Position numbers and translations under genes: made by a program
Assembly: GCA_903905655.1 (NCBI GenBank)
Contig: CAIVHG010000012.1
Location: 1-42,350, forward strand
DNA from: an uncultured beta proteobacterium
GTDB lineage: Bacteria; Pseudomonadota; Gammaproteobacteria; Burkholderiales; SG8-41
Direction: 5' to 3'
DNA length: 42,350 nucleotides
Part shown: positions 8,643-16,369 of the stretch, piece after piece
Layout: each line of letters starts with the position of its first letter
Numbering within the stretch: the stretch's first letter is position 1
The notes under the pieces: model-generated
Told to the model about the DNA's origin: nothing
Database searches by the model: none
What the model saw: only the letters and a program-made list of their open reading frames with translations

Positions 8643-9383
8643 TCAGGGCTTGGCAGGTTGCGCATCCGGCACGAATACGTAGCCGAATCCCCACACTGTC
8701 TGGATATGGGCGGGCTTCGCGGGATCGGACTCGATCAGTTTGCGCAGGCGCGATATCTGTACGTCGATCGAGCGGTCGAACGCGCCGAATTCGCGGCCGC
8801 GTGCGAGCTCCATCAGCTTGTCGCGCGACAGCGGCGTGCGCGGGTGCTGCACCAGCACCTTGAGCAGCGCGAATTCTCCGGTGGTGAGCACGATGTCCGC
8901 GCCGTCGCGTGCCAGCGTGCGCGCAGCGAGGTTGAAGCTGAAGCCGCCGAATTCGACGACCTTGGTCTCGGCGCTCGGGGCGCCCGGCGTTTCCTGCGCC
9001 GGCGCCCGGCGCAGCACCGCCTGGATGCGCGCCACCAGCTCGCGCGGATTGAAGGGCTTCGCGAGATAATCATCGGCGCCGATTTCGAGGCCCACGATGC
9101 GGTCGACTTCGTCGCCTTTGGCGGTGAGCATGATGATCGGGATCTTTTCGCCCTGTCCACGCAGCCGCCGGCAGATCGACAGCCCGTCTTCACCGGGCAT
9201 CATGAGATCGAGCACGATCAGATCGTGGCGCTCGCGGGCGAGCCAGCGGTTCAACTCGGTGCCGTCGCCTACCGCGCGCACGCTGTATCCCTGCTCGGTG
9301 AGATAGCGGTTGAGCAGATCGCGCAATCGGGCGTCGTCGTCCACCACGATGATGCGGGTCTTCTGTTTCTTGGTCGCCGTCAT
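8643..9383 (-). CDS. ompR: OmpR-type response regulator
   Basis: A 246-residue two-domain regulator. The receiver domain has the acidic pair in VVDDDARLR, phosphoacceptor D59 in LIVLDLMMPGEDG, the conserved Thr in MLTAKGDE and Lys109 in LAKPFNPREL. The C-terminal winged helix has TTGEFALL, SRDKLMEL, RSIDVQISRLRKL and VWGFGYVF, typical of the OmpR/PhoB class. The ATG at 9383 gives the usual length; the longer frame to 9656 is non-coding upstream sequence. It is the first gene of a regulator-kinase operon. Upstream are inverted and direct repeats of a TTGTT-C motif (9513-9551) that could be its own binding sites and are shared with the divergent gene at 9637. Confidence 0.94.
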   Translation of the reverse strand: MTATKKQKTRIIVVDDDARLRDLLNRYLTEQGYSVRAVGDGTELNRWLARERHDLIVLDLMMPGEDGLSICRRLRGQGEKIPIIMLTAKGDEVDRIVGLEIGADDYLAKPFNPRELVARIQAVLRRAPAQETPGAPSAETKVVEFGGFSFNLAARTLARDGADIVLTTGEFALLKVLVQHPRTPLSRDKLMELARGREFGAFDRSIDVQISRLRKLIESDPAKPAHIQTVWGFGYVFVPDAQPAKP

Positions 9384-9512
9384 GCAAGCTCCGCTAAAAT
9401 GTAAATGCCGTCTACGCGCCGTGCGAACCTGATTTTGGCACAGCGCGTGATCTGAGGCACGTATACAGGCTCTCATATATGCAGCCCGGCAGCGCGACGG
9501 TTTTGTGAGCGG

Positions 9513-9551
9513 TTGTTTCCACACTCTCCACTGGAAACAAATTGTTACAAT
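9513..9551. promoter_or_regulatory. Candidate operator: perfect 9-bp inverted repeat plus adjacent ATTGTTACAAT
   Basis: TTGTTTCCA (9513-9521) and TGGAAACAA (9532-9540) form a perfect inverted repeat with a 10-nt spacer. The near-palindrome ATTGTTACAAT (9541-9551) follows directly. TTGTTTCC and TTGTTACA are also related direct copies. It lies between the divergent ompR-type gene and the proline-rich gene at 9637. It resembles a regulator binding site, possibly of the neighbouring OmpR protein, whose known sites contain GTTAC/GTTTC cores. This assignment is an inference. Confidence 0.4.
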
Positions 9552-9636
9552 AATCCACCGCCCATACATGGCTTGGTGACAAAGCCGGCGTAACATGGGT
9601 CGCTGGCACATATATGGGCGCGTCGGGTAGAGCTTT

Positions 9637-9954
9637 ATGAAAACGTGGTGGGGCATTTTGCTGTCCTTGGCGCTGATGCAGGCGGCGGTTGCGGGCGCGT
9701 GGTCCGCGAGTCTCGCAGGACTGACCTACGTCCAGTTCCGGCGTCCGCCACCGGGTGGCTTCGAGCGCCCACCACCGGGTGGCTTTGAACGCCCGCCACC
9801 GGGGCGCTTCGAACGTCCGCCCGATCGCCCGCAGCGGCATGATGACCGGCTGACCGAAGAGGAACGGCGTGCTCTGCAGCGGGATCTGGACCAGGCCAAT
9901 CGCGAGATCTACAACCGCCGGCCGCCTCCACCACCGCCGCCACCTCCGCGCTAG
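9637..9954 (+). CDS. Small exported proline-rich repeat protein
   Basis: A 105-residue protein of unknown function with an N-terminal signal peptide (MKTWWGILLSLALMQAAVAG). It carries three tandem copies of the octapeptide RPPPGGFE (third copy RPPPGRFE), then a charged helix with LTEEERRALQRDLDQANREIY, and ends in a run of prolines and Arg. The LTEEERRALRRD-like helix is a pattern I associate with small betaproteobacterial envelope proteins, but I know no function. It is divergent from the OmpR-type regulator and shares its repeat-containing upstream region, so it may be a target of that system. Its stop lies one base from the stop of the convergent molybdenum-hydroxylase gene. The upstream region shows no strong Shine-Dalgarno. 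Confidence 0.7.
   Translation: MKTWWGILLSLALMQAAVAGAWSASLAGLTYVQFRRPPPGGFERPPPGGFERPPPGRFERPPDRPQRHDDRLTEEERRALQRDLDQANREIYNRRPPPPPPPPPR
9742..9813 (+). repeat. Three tandem 24-bp in-frame repeats (RPPPGGFE)
   Basis: Units at 9742-9765, 9766-9789 and 9790-9813 encode RPPPGGFE, RPPPGGFE and RPPPGRFE. They differ mainly at third codon positions, apart from the Gly-to-Arg change in the last unit, which suggests an older duplication kept at the protein level. Confidence 0.85.
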
Positions 9955-9955
9955 A

Positions 9956-12178
9956 TCAGGCTTGCGCGAGGGCTGCGCGCACGCGCTCGTGGGTGAATGG
10001 CGCTTCCCGGAGCCGCGCTCCCGTCGCATCGAACACGGCGTTGGCAAGTGCCGCGGCCACCGGTGCGGTGGCCGCTTCGCCAGCCCCGAGCGGCGGCTCA
10101 TGGCGCCGGTCGATCAATGCGATGTCGAGTTGCGGGACATCGGGGAAGCGCAGCAGGCGATAGCTGCTCCAGTCCACGCTCGTCACGCGCGAACGGTCGA
10201 ACTCGGTTTCCTCGTATAGCGTGCGCGAGATCGTTTGCAGGATGCAGCCTTCGACCTGCGCACGCACGTTGTCGGGGTTGATCATCAACCCGCAATCGTG
10301 CGCGCACGCGACGCGCTTGACGCTGATCTTTCCGCTGCTGCGCTCGACCGCCACTTCCATGGCGATGGCGACGTAGTTCTCGTTGTTCTTGTAGTGCACG
10401 TATGCGAGTCCGCGGCCAGTGGCGACGGGCTGCGTTGCGCGACGTGATTCACTCGCGCTGCGCGGCTGCCAGCCGATCAGCGCAGCCGCCTTCTTGAGCA
10501 CCTCGACGCCGCGCGGGTCTGCAAGATCGCGCAGGCGGAATTCGAGCGGATCGACGCCGGCATGGGCGGCGAGTTCGTCGACGAAACTCTCCACGGCAAA
10601 GCAGTTGGCCACTTTCCCCGGGGCGCGGATATTCGACGGGCGCAAGGGGGCCTGCGCGATCCAGTGCACGTGCACCTTGACGTTGGGCGCGCGGTAGGGC
10701 GGATCGCCGTTTTGCGCGATCAGCCCCGTGGATTCACCTACCGGCTGCGGCATGCCTGCCGCTTGCGGCGCCAGCAGCGGCACGTGCGCCAGATTGGCGG
10801 TGGCGGTCGGCAGCCACATCTCGGTTTCCCAGGCGTCGATGTGGCCGGCTGCGTCGAGCGTGGCACTGATCTCAAGCAGTTGCGGCGGCCCTTTGGGATC
10901 CCAGCCCAGTTCGTCTTCGCGCGTCCACTGCACCCGCACCGGCCGCTTTAGGGCGCGGCTCAGCAGCACTGCATCGGCTGCTGCATCGTCGTGGCCGTTC
11001 ATGCCATAGCAGCCGGCGCCATCCAGATAGATTAGGTGGACTTTCTCCCGCGGCAGGCCGAGCATTTGGGCGTACGCCGACTGATAGCGATGGGTGCCCT
11101 GAGAGGCGCTCCAGATGGTCGCGTGATCTGCCTGAACATCGGCCACGGCGCAGGACGGGCCGATCGAGGCGTGCGACTGGACAGGCCAGTAATACGCGGC
11201 GCGGAGGGCGTGCGCTGAGCCGGCGAGCGCCGCGGTGGTACCCTTGTTTACCAGCACTTCGTTATTGGTGAACGGGCCGCTCCTGGCCCATGCGCGCACC
11301 GCCGTGTGCCCGATCAGGGTGGCCGCTTCACTCCAGCGCGTCTTTAGCTCGCGTGCAGCGCGCACCGCCGCCCACTCATCATCGGACACGATCGCGAGGA
11401 AGTCTTTGATGCGCACCACCTGCGTGCCGGGGATCTGGGCAATCGAGCCCGCATCGTAATCAAGCAGTTGTGCAGCCACGGCCGGCGGTCGCACCACTCG
11501 GGCGTGCATCATCCCGGGTAGCTTGAAGTCGTGAACGTAAACGTAGCGGCCGGTCAGTTTCGCGGGAATATCGGGCCGTGGCAACGGCTGTCCGACCACC
11601 GTATACGTGCCGGGATCTTTGAGCCTCGCCTTGGGATTCATAGGCACGTCGAAGGCGCTGTCACCCACCAGTTCGCCGAGGCTGATCCTGGCGCTGCCGC
11701 CGGTAGCGCGCACGTAGCCATCGGCGAGCTCGAGTTCGGCAGCCGGCCGGCCCAAATGCGTGGAGGCGCGTGCGATCAGCGCCTCGCGCGCCGTCGCGGC
11801 CGCCTGACGCAGTTGCACCCCGCCGCGTGTGACACCACTGCTGCCCGCGGTCGAGCCCTGGTCCGGCGTGAGCGCTGTATCGCCCTCAATGAGCTCGATG
11901 CGCGTGACGGGGATGGCAAGTTCTTCCGCCACCATCTGGCGCATGGCGATGCGGTGCCCGGTGCCGAGGTCTACCTTTCCCGAATACACAATCACCGACC
12001 CATTCCTGCGCACCGCGAGGAAGGCATCGACCTGTCGCTGGTCCAGAGTACGGCCCGGGGCTGCGCCCGCTTGGGCTACGCCTTGCGCAGAGGCTAGAGG
12101 CAGGCCGGCAAAGGAGAAGCCGACGACCAGCGCGCCGCCTTTCAAAACTGCGCGGCGGGTGTAGAGGCGCGTTTCCAT
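9956..12178 (-). CDS. Molybdenum hydroxylase large subunit, isoquinoline 1-oxidoreductase beta type
   Basis: A 740-residue molybdopterin-binding subunit of the xanthine dehydrogenase family. It starts with a twin-arginine signal (TRRAVLKGGALVVGFSFAG), so the folded complex is probably exported to the periplasm. Family stretches include KVDLGTGHRIAMRQMVAEEL, GSTAGSSGVTRGG and LTGRYVYVHDF. The C-terminal GAGEAAT carries E701, the likely catalytic Glu that acts as base next to Mo. The ATG at 12178 lies one base after the stop of the 2Fe-2S gene, giving a two-gene operon without an FAD subunit, so electrons probably pass to a cytochrome or other acceptor. The substrate could be an N-heterocycle or an aldehyde. 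No cytochrome or XdhC-type maturation gene is in the window. The family is firm, the substrate unknown. Confidence 0.9.
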   Translation of the reverse strand: METRLYTRRAVLKGGALVVGFSFAGLPLASAQGVAQAGAAPGRTLDQRQVDAFLAVRRNGSVIVYSGKVDLGTGHRIAMRQMVAEELAIPVTRIELIEGDTALTPDQGSTAGSSGVTRGGVQLRQAAATAREALIARASTHLGRPAAELELADGYVRATGGSARISLGELVGDSAFDVPMNPKARLKDPGTYTVVGQPLPRPDIPAKLTGRYVYVHDFKLPGMMHARVVRPPAVAAQLLDYDAGSIAQIPGTQVVRIKDFLAIVSDDEWAAVRAARELKTRWSEAATLIGHTAVRAWARSGPFTNNEVLVNKGTTAALAGSAHALRAAYYWPVQSHASIGPSCAVADVQADHATIWSASQGTHRYQSAYAQMLGLPREKVHLIYLDGAGCYGMNGHDDAAADAVLLSRALKRPVRVQWTREDELGWDPKGPPQLLEISATLDAAGHIDAWETEMWLPTATANLAHVPLLAPQAAGMPQPVGESTGLIAQNGDPPYRAPNVKVHVHWIAQAPLRPSNIRAPGKVANCFAVESFVDELAAHAGVDPLEFRLRDLADPRGVEVLKKAAALIGWQPRSASESRRATQPVATGRGLAYVHYKNNENYVAIAMEVAVERSSGKISVKRVACAHDCGLMINPDNVRAQVEGCILQTISRTLYEETEFDRSRVTSVDWSSYRLLRFPDVPQLDIALIDRRHEPPLGAGEAATAPVAAALANAVFDATGARLREAPFTHERVRAALAQA

Positions 12179-12179
12179 G

Positions 12180-12650
12180 TCAGCTCCCGGCACCGGCAGC
12201 CGCGCGCAGTACGGCGCGCACTACACGGTCATGAGAGCCGCATCGGCACAGGTTGCCGGCCAGCGCGGTTTTGACTTGCTCGGCGGTGGGATGCGGGGTG
12301 CGCGCAAGCAGTCCCACTGCCGTCATCACGATGCCGTTCGTGCAATAGCCGCATTGAGCCGCCTGCTCTGCGATGAACGCCGCCTGCACGGGGTGCGGTC
12401 GCTCAGGGGAGCCCAGGCCTTCCAGCGTGGTAACGCTCTTGCCAGCGGCCTGCGCGATGGTGGTGGTGCAGGAGCGTGCCGGGGCGCCGTCGATCAGCAC
12501 CGTGCAGGCGCCGCATTGACCCAGGCCGCATCCGAATTTGACGCCGTGCAGGCCCAGCGCATTGCGCAATGCATAGAGCAGCGGCTGGGCGGGATCCCAG
12601 GCTTCGATGGAACGCGGCTCTCCGTTCACTATCAGTCGGTAGGATGCCAT
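12180..12650 (-). CDS. Molybdenum hydroxylase 2Fe-2S subunit, isoquinoline 1-oxidoreductase alpha type
   Basis: A 156-residue small subunit with two [2Fe-2S] clusters. The plant-ferredoxin-type cluster uses C41, C46, C49 (CGLGQCGAC) and C61. The second, helical-domain cluster uses C100 and C103 (CGYC) and C135 and C137 (CRC). It passes electrons from the Mo site of the partner encoded just downstream. The frame also has an ATG at 12662; the one at 12650 (MASYRLIVNG) fits the family N-terminus and has GGAAG shortly before it. No signal peptide is seen, consistent with export of a folded complex on the Tat signal of the large subunit. A TAGAAT about 45 nt upstream could be a -10 box. Confidence 0.92.
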   Translation of the reverse strand: MASYRLIVNGEPRSIEAWDPAQPLLYALRNALGLHGVKFGCGLGQCGACTVLIDGAPARSCTTTIAQAAGKSVTTLEGLGSPERPHPVQAAFIAEQAAQCGYCTNGIVMTAVGLLARTPHPTAEQVKTALAGNLCRCGSHDRVVRAVLRAAAGAGS

Positions 12651-13136
12651 ATCCACTTCCATCGCAGGTGGGCGTTACACACGCTCTATGCTGATGATTC
12701 TAGCTGATCGCATGGCGGTCGCGTAAGCCGGAAGGCCTAGGCAGCTGAGGGGGCGTACTTTGCCATCTGCTTTGGCCTGGAGCATAGGGCGCGCGGGCAT
12801 ATTCTGAGGGCTGTGCGGGGTAATCGCAGCCTGTAGCCGTGCGGTTGCAAACGCCCATACGGTCCGGTGGTATATGGGAGGTTTGTCCTCCACCAGGAGC
12901 GTTCCGATGCCCCTGAGCGCCACGCTAGTTGCCTGCACTATATGATGAATGCATCCTCCGGAACCCCCTCTAAAGGCTGATTTAGGCACGGTTTTTGACC
13001 CCCCCGCGCCTCATTTCATATATCATAACGAGAGGGCGAGACGGCCGAGCGCGCAGCCCGCATCATTCGGCGGCTGCCTGGAGGCTTCATGGGGCTCCGG
13101 ACACTCGTGTGAAAATAAACTCGAAAGACACACACC
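12651..13136. other. Intergenic region between the divergent molybdenum hydroxylase and DGQHR genes
   Basis: This is the largest gene-free gap (486 nt). It holds a TAGAAT box upstream of the hydroxylase, a GGAGG-TTTGT-CCTCC hairpin near 12878-12892, and a candidate promoter at 12995-13024 for the DGQHR gene. A 104-codon minus-strand frame at 12675-12989 has no recognisable domain or clear ribosome-binding site and is not called. The lower coding quality suggests decayed or recently joined DNA, but no element could be identified. Confidence 0.5.
12995..13024 (+). promoter_or_regulatory. Candidate sigma-70 promoter for the DGQHR gene
   Basis: TTGACC (12995-13000, 5 of 6 consensus) and TATATC (13019-13024, 4 of 6) are separated by 18 nt. 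Transcription would start near 13031, leaving a leader of about 105 nt before the ATG at 13137. Sequence-based inference. Confidence 0.4.
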
Positions 13137-14270
13137 ATGCTTGCAACGAGAATACGCCAAAAAGACGGTATCTTTTTTCTGGGCAGCTACCCATCGAAAG
13201 AGATCCTCAATAAGGTGCGGTTCATCAGCCGTTATTACGACGAAGACGACCTCATTACGCCGCAGACCGTCCCGCAGCACGACGAAATCGCGCAGTTTAT
13301 CGCGCGCATCGAGCGCACCGATGCGGCGTTCCAGCGCCAGCTTTCGCGCGCCAAGGTAAAGTCGCTCAAGAATTTCTATGAGATGGCGGTGACCCAGCCG
13401 CCGATTCCAGGTACGGTGCTGCTGTTTACCAGCGACCATCTCAACTTTCGTCCGCTCGAAGGCCACGAGAACATCGGCCATTTGCAGGACCCGTCGTCCA
13501 AGTTCCTGATCATCGACGGCCAGCACCGGCTGGCGGCATTGCGTTTTTATCTGAGCGAGCACCCCGACGAAGCCAAGGGCATCGACGTGCCGTGCGTGAT
13601 TTTCGACGGCCGCAGCGAAGACTTCGCCGCCGAGATGTTCGTCATCATCAATTCCACCCCGACCCGCATCAACAAGAGCCACCTGGTGGACCTCTATGAG
13701 CGCGTGTCCTGGGCTGATCCCGACCGGCGTTTTGCGGCGCGCATCGTCGACAGCCTGTATACCGAAGGCGACAGTCCCCTGCGCTACCGCATCAACCGCC
13801 TCGGCGGGCGCAGCCAGAAGGACAAGTGGATACTGCAGGCGGAGATATTCAACGAGCTGTACCGCTGGGTGCGCGCGGACTGGAAGAAGATCAAGCAGGT
13901 CACCAACAGCTACAAAGAGGCCGAGCGCTATTACGAAATCGTGCGCGACTTCCTCAAGGCCGCGCAGAGCGCGTGGGGCGAGTGCTGGGGCCATGAAGGC
14001 TATATGGTCACCAAGCCGGTTTCGCTCAAAGCGATGATCAGGGTGTGCGCTGATCTTGCACGCGAGAACGCGGAACCTGCAGAGGGGCGCATCAAGCGTT
14101 GGGAGCAGCGCCTGGGTGCTTGGCGCGACCAGCAAAAAGCGTTCCGCTCGGAAGGTTTTTACGAGCGCTTCCCGGCCAAAGGCGAAGTCGAACGCGTGGC
14201 GCGCATCCACCGCGAACTTGCGCGCGCTGCCAGCATCGAAGTGCGCAGCGCCGCGGGCAAAGCGGAATAA
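13137..14270 (+). CDS. DGQHR-domain protein (DndB-like), orphan
   Basis: A 377-residue protein with the signature FLIIDGQHRLAAL (D127-R131), which defines the DGQHR family that includes DndB, a regulator of the DNA phosphorothioation genes. ParB/Srx-like folds are often noted for this group. Other visible stretches are FVIINSTPTRINKSHLVDLY and SYKEAERYYEIVRDFLKAA, and the C-terminal third is helical and basic. It has no dndACDE, dptFGH or restriction gene beside it; the neighbours are a molybdenum hydroxylase and tsaB. The ATG at 13137 has no good Shine-Dalgarno, but the frame and motif are clear. It may bind DNA or a nucleotide. A 395-codon antisense frame over the same stretch is rejected. 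Function unknown. Confidence 0.82.
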   Translation: MLATRIRQKDGIFFLGSYPSKEILNKVRFISRYYDEDDLITPQTVPQHDEIAQFIARIERTDAAFQRQLSRAKVKSLKNFYEMAVTQPPIPGTVLLFTSDHLNFRPLEGHENIGHLQDPSSKFLIIDGQHRLAALRFYLSEHPDEAKGIDVPCVIFDGRSEDFAAEMFVIINSTPTRINKSHLVDLYERVSWADPDRRFAARIVDSLYTEGDSPLRYRINRLGGRSQKDKWILQAEIFNELYRWVRADWKKIKQVTNSYKEAERYYEIVRDFLKAAQSAWGECWGHEGYMVTKPVSLKAMIRVCADLARENAEPAEGRIKRWEQRLGAWRDQQKAFRSEGFYERFPAKGEVERVARIHRELARAASIEVRSAAGKAE

Positions 14271-14277
14271 CGCCGCA

Positions 14278-14300
14278 CCGGGCGCGCGCCAACCGCCCGG
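14278..14300 (+). terminator. Hairpin after the DGQHR gene, possible terminator
   Basis: CCGGGCG (14278-14284) pairs with CGCCCGG (14294-14300) across a 9-nt loop, 7 nt after the stop codon, followed by GTTTAG. The T run is poor, so termination is only possible. A second palindrome CTGGCGACGCCAG follows at 14309-14321. Confidence 0.4.
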
Positions 14301-14411
14301 GTTTAGCGCTGGCGACGCCAGAAGCGGACCACGGTGTGGTTCGCGTTCTAGGGGCGCGCCAAACCTGCTATCGTACGTCCATACCCACGCGATTGCGCGC
14401 CGCGCCTTCCC

Positions 14412-15086
14412 TTGAAGCTACTCGCCCTCGAAACTTCGACAGAAATGTGTTCCGCCGCGCTGTGGCTCGATGGGCAACTCGAGAGCCGCGAGGCGCTGGC
14501 CGGCCAGCGTCATTCGGAGCTGTTGCTGCCGATGGTGGGGGAGTTGCTCGCTGCGCGCGCACTGGAACCTCGGGACCTCGACGGCGTCGCTTATGGCGCT
14601 GGTCCCGGATCGTTCACGGGGCTGCGCATCGCCTGCGGAGTAGCACAGGGAATCGCCTATGGCGCCGGCATACCGGTGATCGGCATCGGGACCCTGCTCG
14701 CGTTGGCGCACGCCGCGCAGGCGCAACAAATCGTGTGCTGCCTGGACGCGCGCATGGGCGAAATCTATCACGCGGCCTATAGGCTTCTTGATGACGGTAG
14801 TTGGCAGGAGGTGTGCGAGCCCAGCCTGTGCCACCCGGCCGCCACACCGCAGCTGCCGGCCGGAGCATGGATGGGCTGCGGCAGCGGGTTCAACGTTCAT
14901 CGGCCGGTGCTGGCCGAACGGTATGCGGGTTGCCTGGCGGGCGTGATCGAGGGCATTGCGCCGCACGCTAACGAAGTGGCCGGGCTCGCCGCGCTCGAGT
15001 TTGCGTGCGGCCATGCGATTGCAGCCGCCGACGCCATGCCGCTCTATGTGCGCAACAAGGTGGCGCTGCGGGTGGACGAGCGATGA
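14412..15086 (+). CDS. tsaB: tRNA threonylcarbamoyladenosine biosynthesis protein TsaB
   Basis: A 224-residue ASKHA-fold protein that partners TsaD and TsaE to make the t6A modification at position 37 of ANN-decoding tRNAs. The N-terminus LLALETSTEMCSAAL, the YGAGPGSFTGLRI loop (about 75-87) and CLDARMGEIYHA are typical TsaB features. The start is TTG at 14412: the next in-frame ATG would delete the first conserved strand, so the rare start is preferred. Its stop overlaps the rimI ATG (ATGA), indicating translational coupling, and rimI and a uracil-DNA glycosylase follow, a common betaproteobacterial arrangement. Confidence 0.93.
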   Translation: MKLLALETSTEMCSAALWLDGQLESREALAGQRHSELLLPMVGELLAARALEPRDLDGVAYGAGPGSFTGLRIACGVAQGIAYGAGIPVIGIGTLLALAHAAQAQQIVCCLDARMGEIYHAAYRLLDDGSWQEVCEPSLCHPAATPQLPAGAWMGCGSGFNVHRPVLAERYAGCLAGVIEGIAPHANEVAGLAALEFACGHAIAAADAMPLYVRNKVALRVDER

Positions 15087-15559
15087 GCGCGATGCTCGAC
15101 GAGCATCCGCGCTATCGGTCGATGATGTCTGCGGACCTCGAGCTCGTGGTCGCGCTGGAACTGAAAAATTACGAATTTCCGTGGACGCGCGGCAACTTCA
15201 GCGACTCGCTTGCGGCCGGCTACCTGTGCTGGATCGTGGAATGCGCGGGCGAGTTTGTGGGATACAGCGTGGTTGCGACCGGCGCCGGTGAAGCGCATCT
15301 GCTCAACCTCAGCATTGCGCCGACGTGGCAGCGCCGCGGGCTGGGACGTGCGATGCTGGACTTCGTCACGGAGCGCCTGCGCGAACTCCAGATCGATAAG
15401 ATCTATCTGGAGGTGCGGCTTTCCAATGCCATCGGCCGTCGGCTCTATGCGCGTGCGGGATTCCGTGAACTCGGCACGCGGCGGGGCTACTATCCCGCTG
15501 CGCAGGGGCGCGAGGATGCCCTGGTCATGGAACTCCCGTTGAGGGCGTTGCCGTCGTGA
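15083..15559 (+). CDS. rimI: Ribosomal protein bS18 alanine N-acetyltransferase
   Basis: A 158-residue GNAT acetyltransferase that acetylates the N-terminal alanine of ribosomal protein S18. The acetyl-CoA loop reads LSIAPTWQRRGLGRAML, followed by LEVRLSNAIGRRLYARAGF and, near the end, GRREDALVMEL-like sequence (QGREDALVMEL), all typical of RimI. The longer frame from 15005 runs inside tsaB; the ATG at 15083 overlaps the tsaB stop by four bases and is chosen. Cytoplasmic, with normal family length. Confidence 0.93.
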   Translation: MSAMLDEHPRYRSMMSADLELVVALELKNYEFPWTRGNFSDSLAAGYLCWIVECAGEFVGYSVVATGAGEAHLLNLSIAPTWQRRGLGRAMLDFVTERLRELQIDKIYLEVRLSNAIGRRLYARAGFRELGTRRGYYPAAQGREDALVMELPLRALPS

Positions 15560-15578
15560 ACGTCATGGGCTCAGCGCG

Positions 15579-16331
15579 ATGAAGCGCACGCGCGTGGAAG
15601 TGCTGGAGGCGCTCGGCCTGTGGCCGCGCTGGCGGCTGCGCGCGCCGGCTGCCAGCGCTGAACCCGTTTCGGCGAGCGCTGAACCGTCGCTCGCAAGCAC
15701 ACGCGGCGAGCCGGCAGCGGATGCAGTGGATGCGCGCGCGGCCGAGATCGCGCGCATGGATTGGACGCAGCTCGAGCAGAGCGTTGCCGGCTGCAGCGCG
15801 TGCCCGCTGATCGAGCGGCGCAACCAGACCGTGTTTGGCGTCGGCGACCGGAATGCCGAGTGGTTGTTCGTGGGCGAGGGGCCGGGCGCCGAAGAGGATG
15901 CGCGCGGCGAGCCGTTCGTGGGCCAGGCTGGCAAGCTGCTCGACAACATGCTGGCTGCGATCGGACTCAAGCGTGGGCAAAACGTCTACATCGCCAATAT
16001 CGTGAAATGCCGTCCTCCCGGCAATCGCACCCCGCAGCTATCGGAAGCACAGCAATGCGAGCCCTATCTGCGCCGGCAGATCGAATTGATGCGCCCGCGG
16101 CTGTTAGTCGCGCTCGGCAAGACTGCGGCGGTGAACCTGCTCGGGCGCGATGCCGCGATCGCCAGTTTGCGCGGCAAGGTGCACGAATATCGGGGTATCC
16201 CGCTGATCGTCACCTATCATCCGGCGTATCTGTTGCGCAGCCTGCCCGAGAAAGCAAAAGCCTGGGAAGACCTGTGTTTTGCCGTCGCCACGTTTCAGGG
16301 CTTGCCTTCGCGCGTGAGCGCCCCAACGTAA
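15579..16331 (+). CDS. Family 4 uracil-DNA glycosylase (4Fe-4S)
   Basis: A 250-residue uracil-DNA glycosylase of the thermophile-type family 4, which removes uracil from DNA in base excision repair. Four cysteines for the 4Fe-4S cluster are C72 and C75 (CSAC), C144 (VKCRPPGNR) and C160. Motif A is [20 protein letters not shown] (99-118) and motif B is HPAYLLR (H214-R220). The first 60 residues are an Ala/Glu/Pro-rich low-complexity extension with a near repeat of SAEP, often seen in proteobacterial members. The ATG lies 19 nt after rimI, so it is probably part of the tsaB-rimI operon. Cytoplasmic. Confidence 0.93.
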   Translation: MKRTRVEVLEALGLWPRWRLRAPAASAEPVSASAEPSLASTRGEPAADAVDARAAEIARMDWTQLEQSVAGCSACPLIERRNQTVFGVGDRNAEWLFVGEGPGAEEDARGEPFVGQAGKLLDNMLAAIGLKRGQNVYIANIVKCRPPGNRTPQLSEAQQCEPYLRRQIELMRPRLLVALGKTAAVNLLGRDAAIASLRGKVHEYRGIPLIVTYHPAYLLRSLPEKAKAWEDLCFAVATFQGLPSRVSAPT

Positions 16332-16369
16332 GCGCTTGAACGATTCCATCCACGAGAGGGAGATTGCAA

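Noticed and set aside
12675-12989. A 104-codon minus-strand frame in the large intergenic gap
   Set aside because: No recognisable domain, no clear ribosome-binding site, and it overlaps the candidate hydroxylase promoter region. It could be a remnant but I cannot support a gene.
13023-14210. A 395-codon minus-strand frame, longer than the DGQHR gene it overlaps
   Set aside because: It is antisense to the DGQHR protein, whose frame has a recognised motif; the antisense translation shows no domain.
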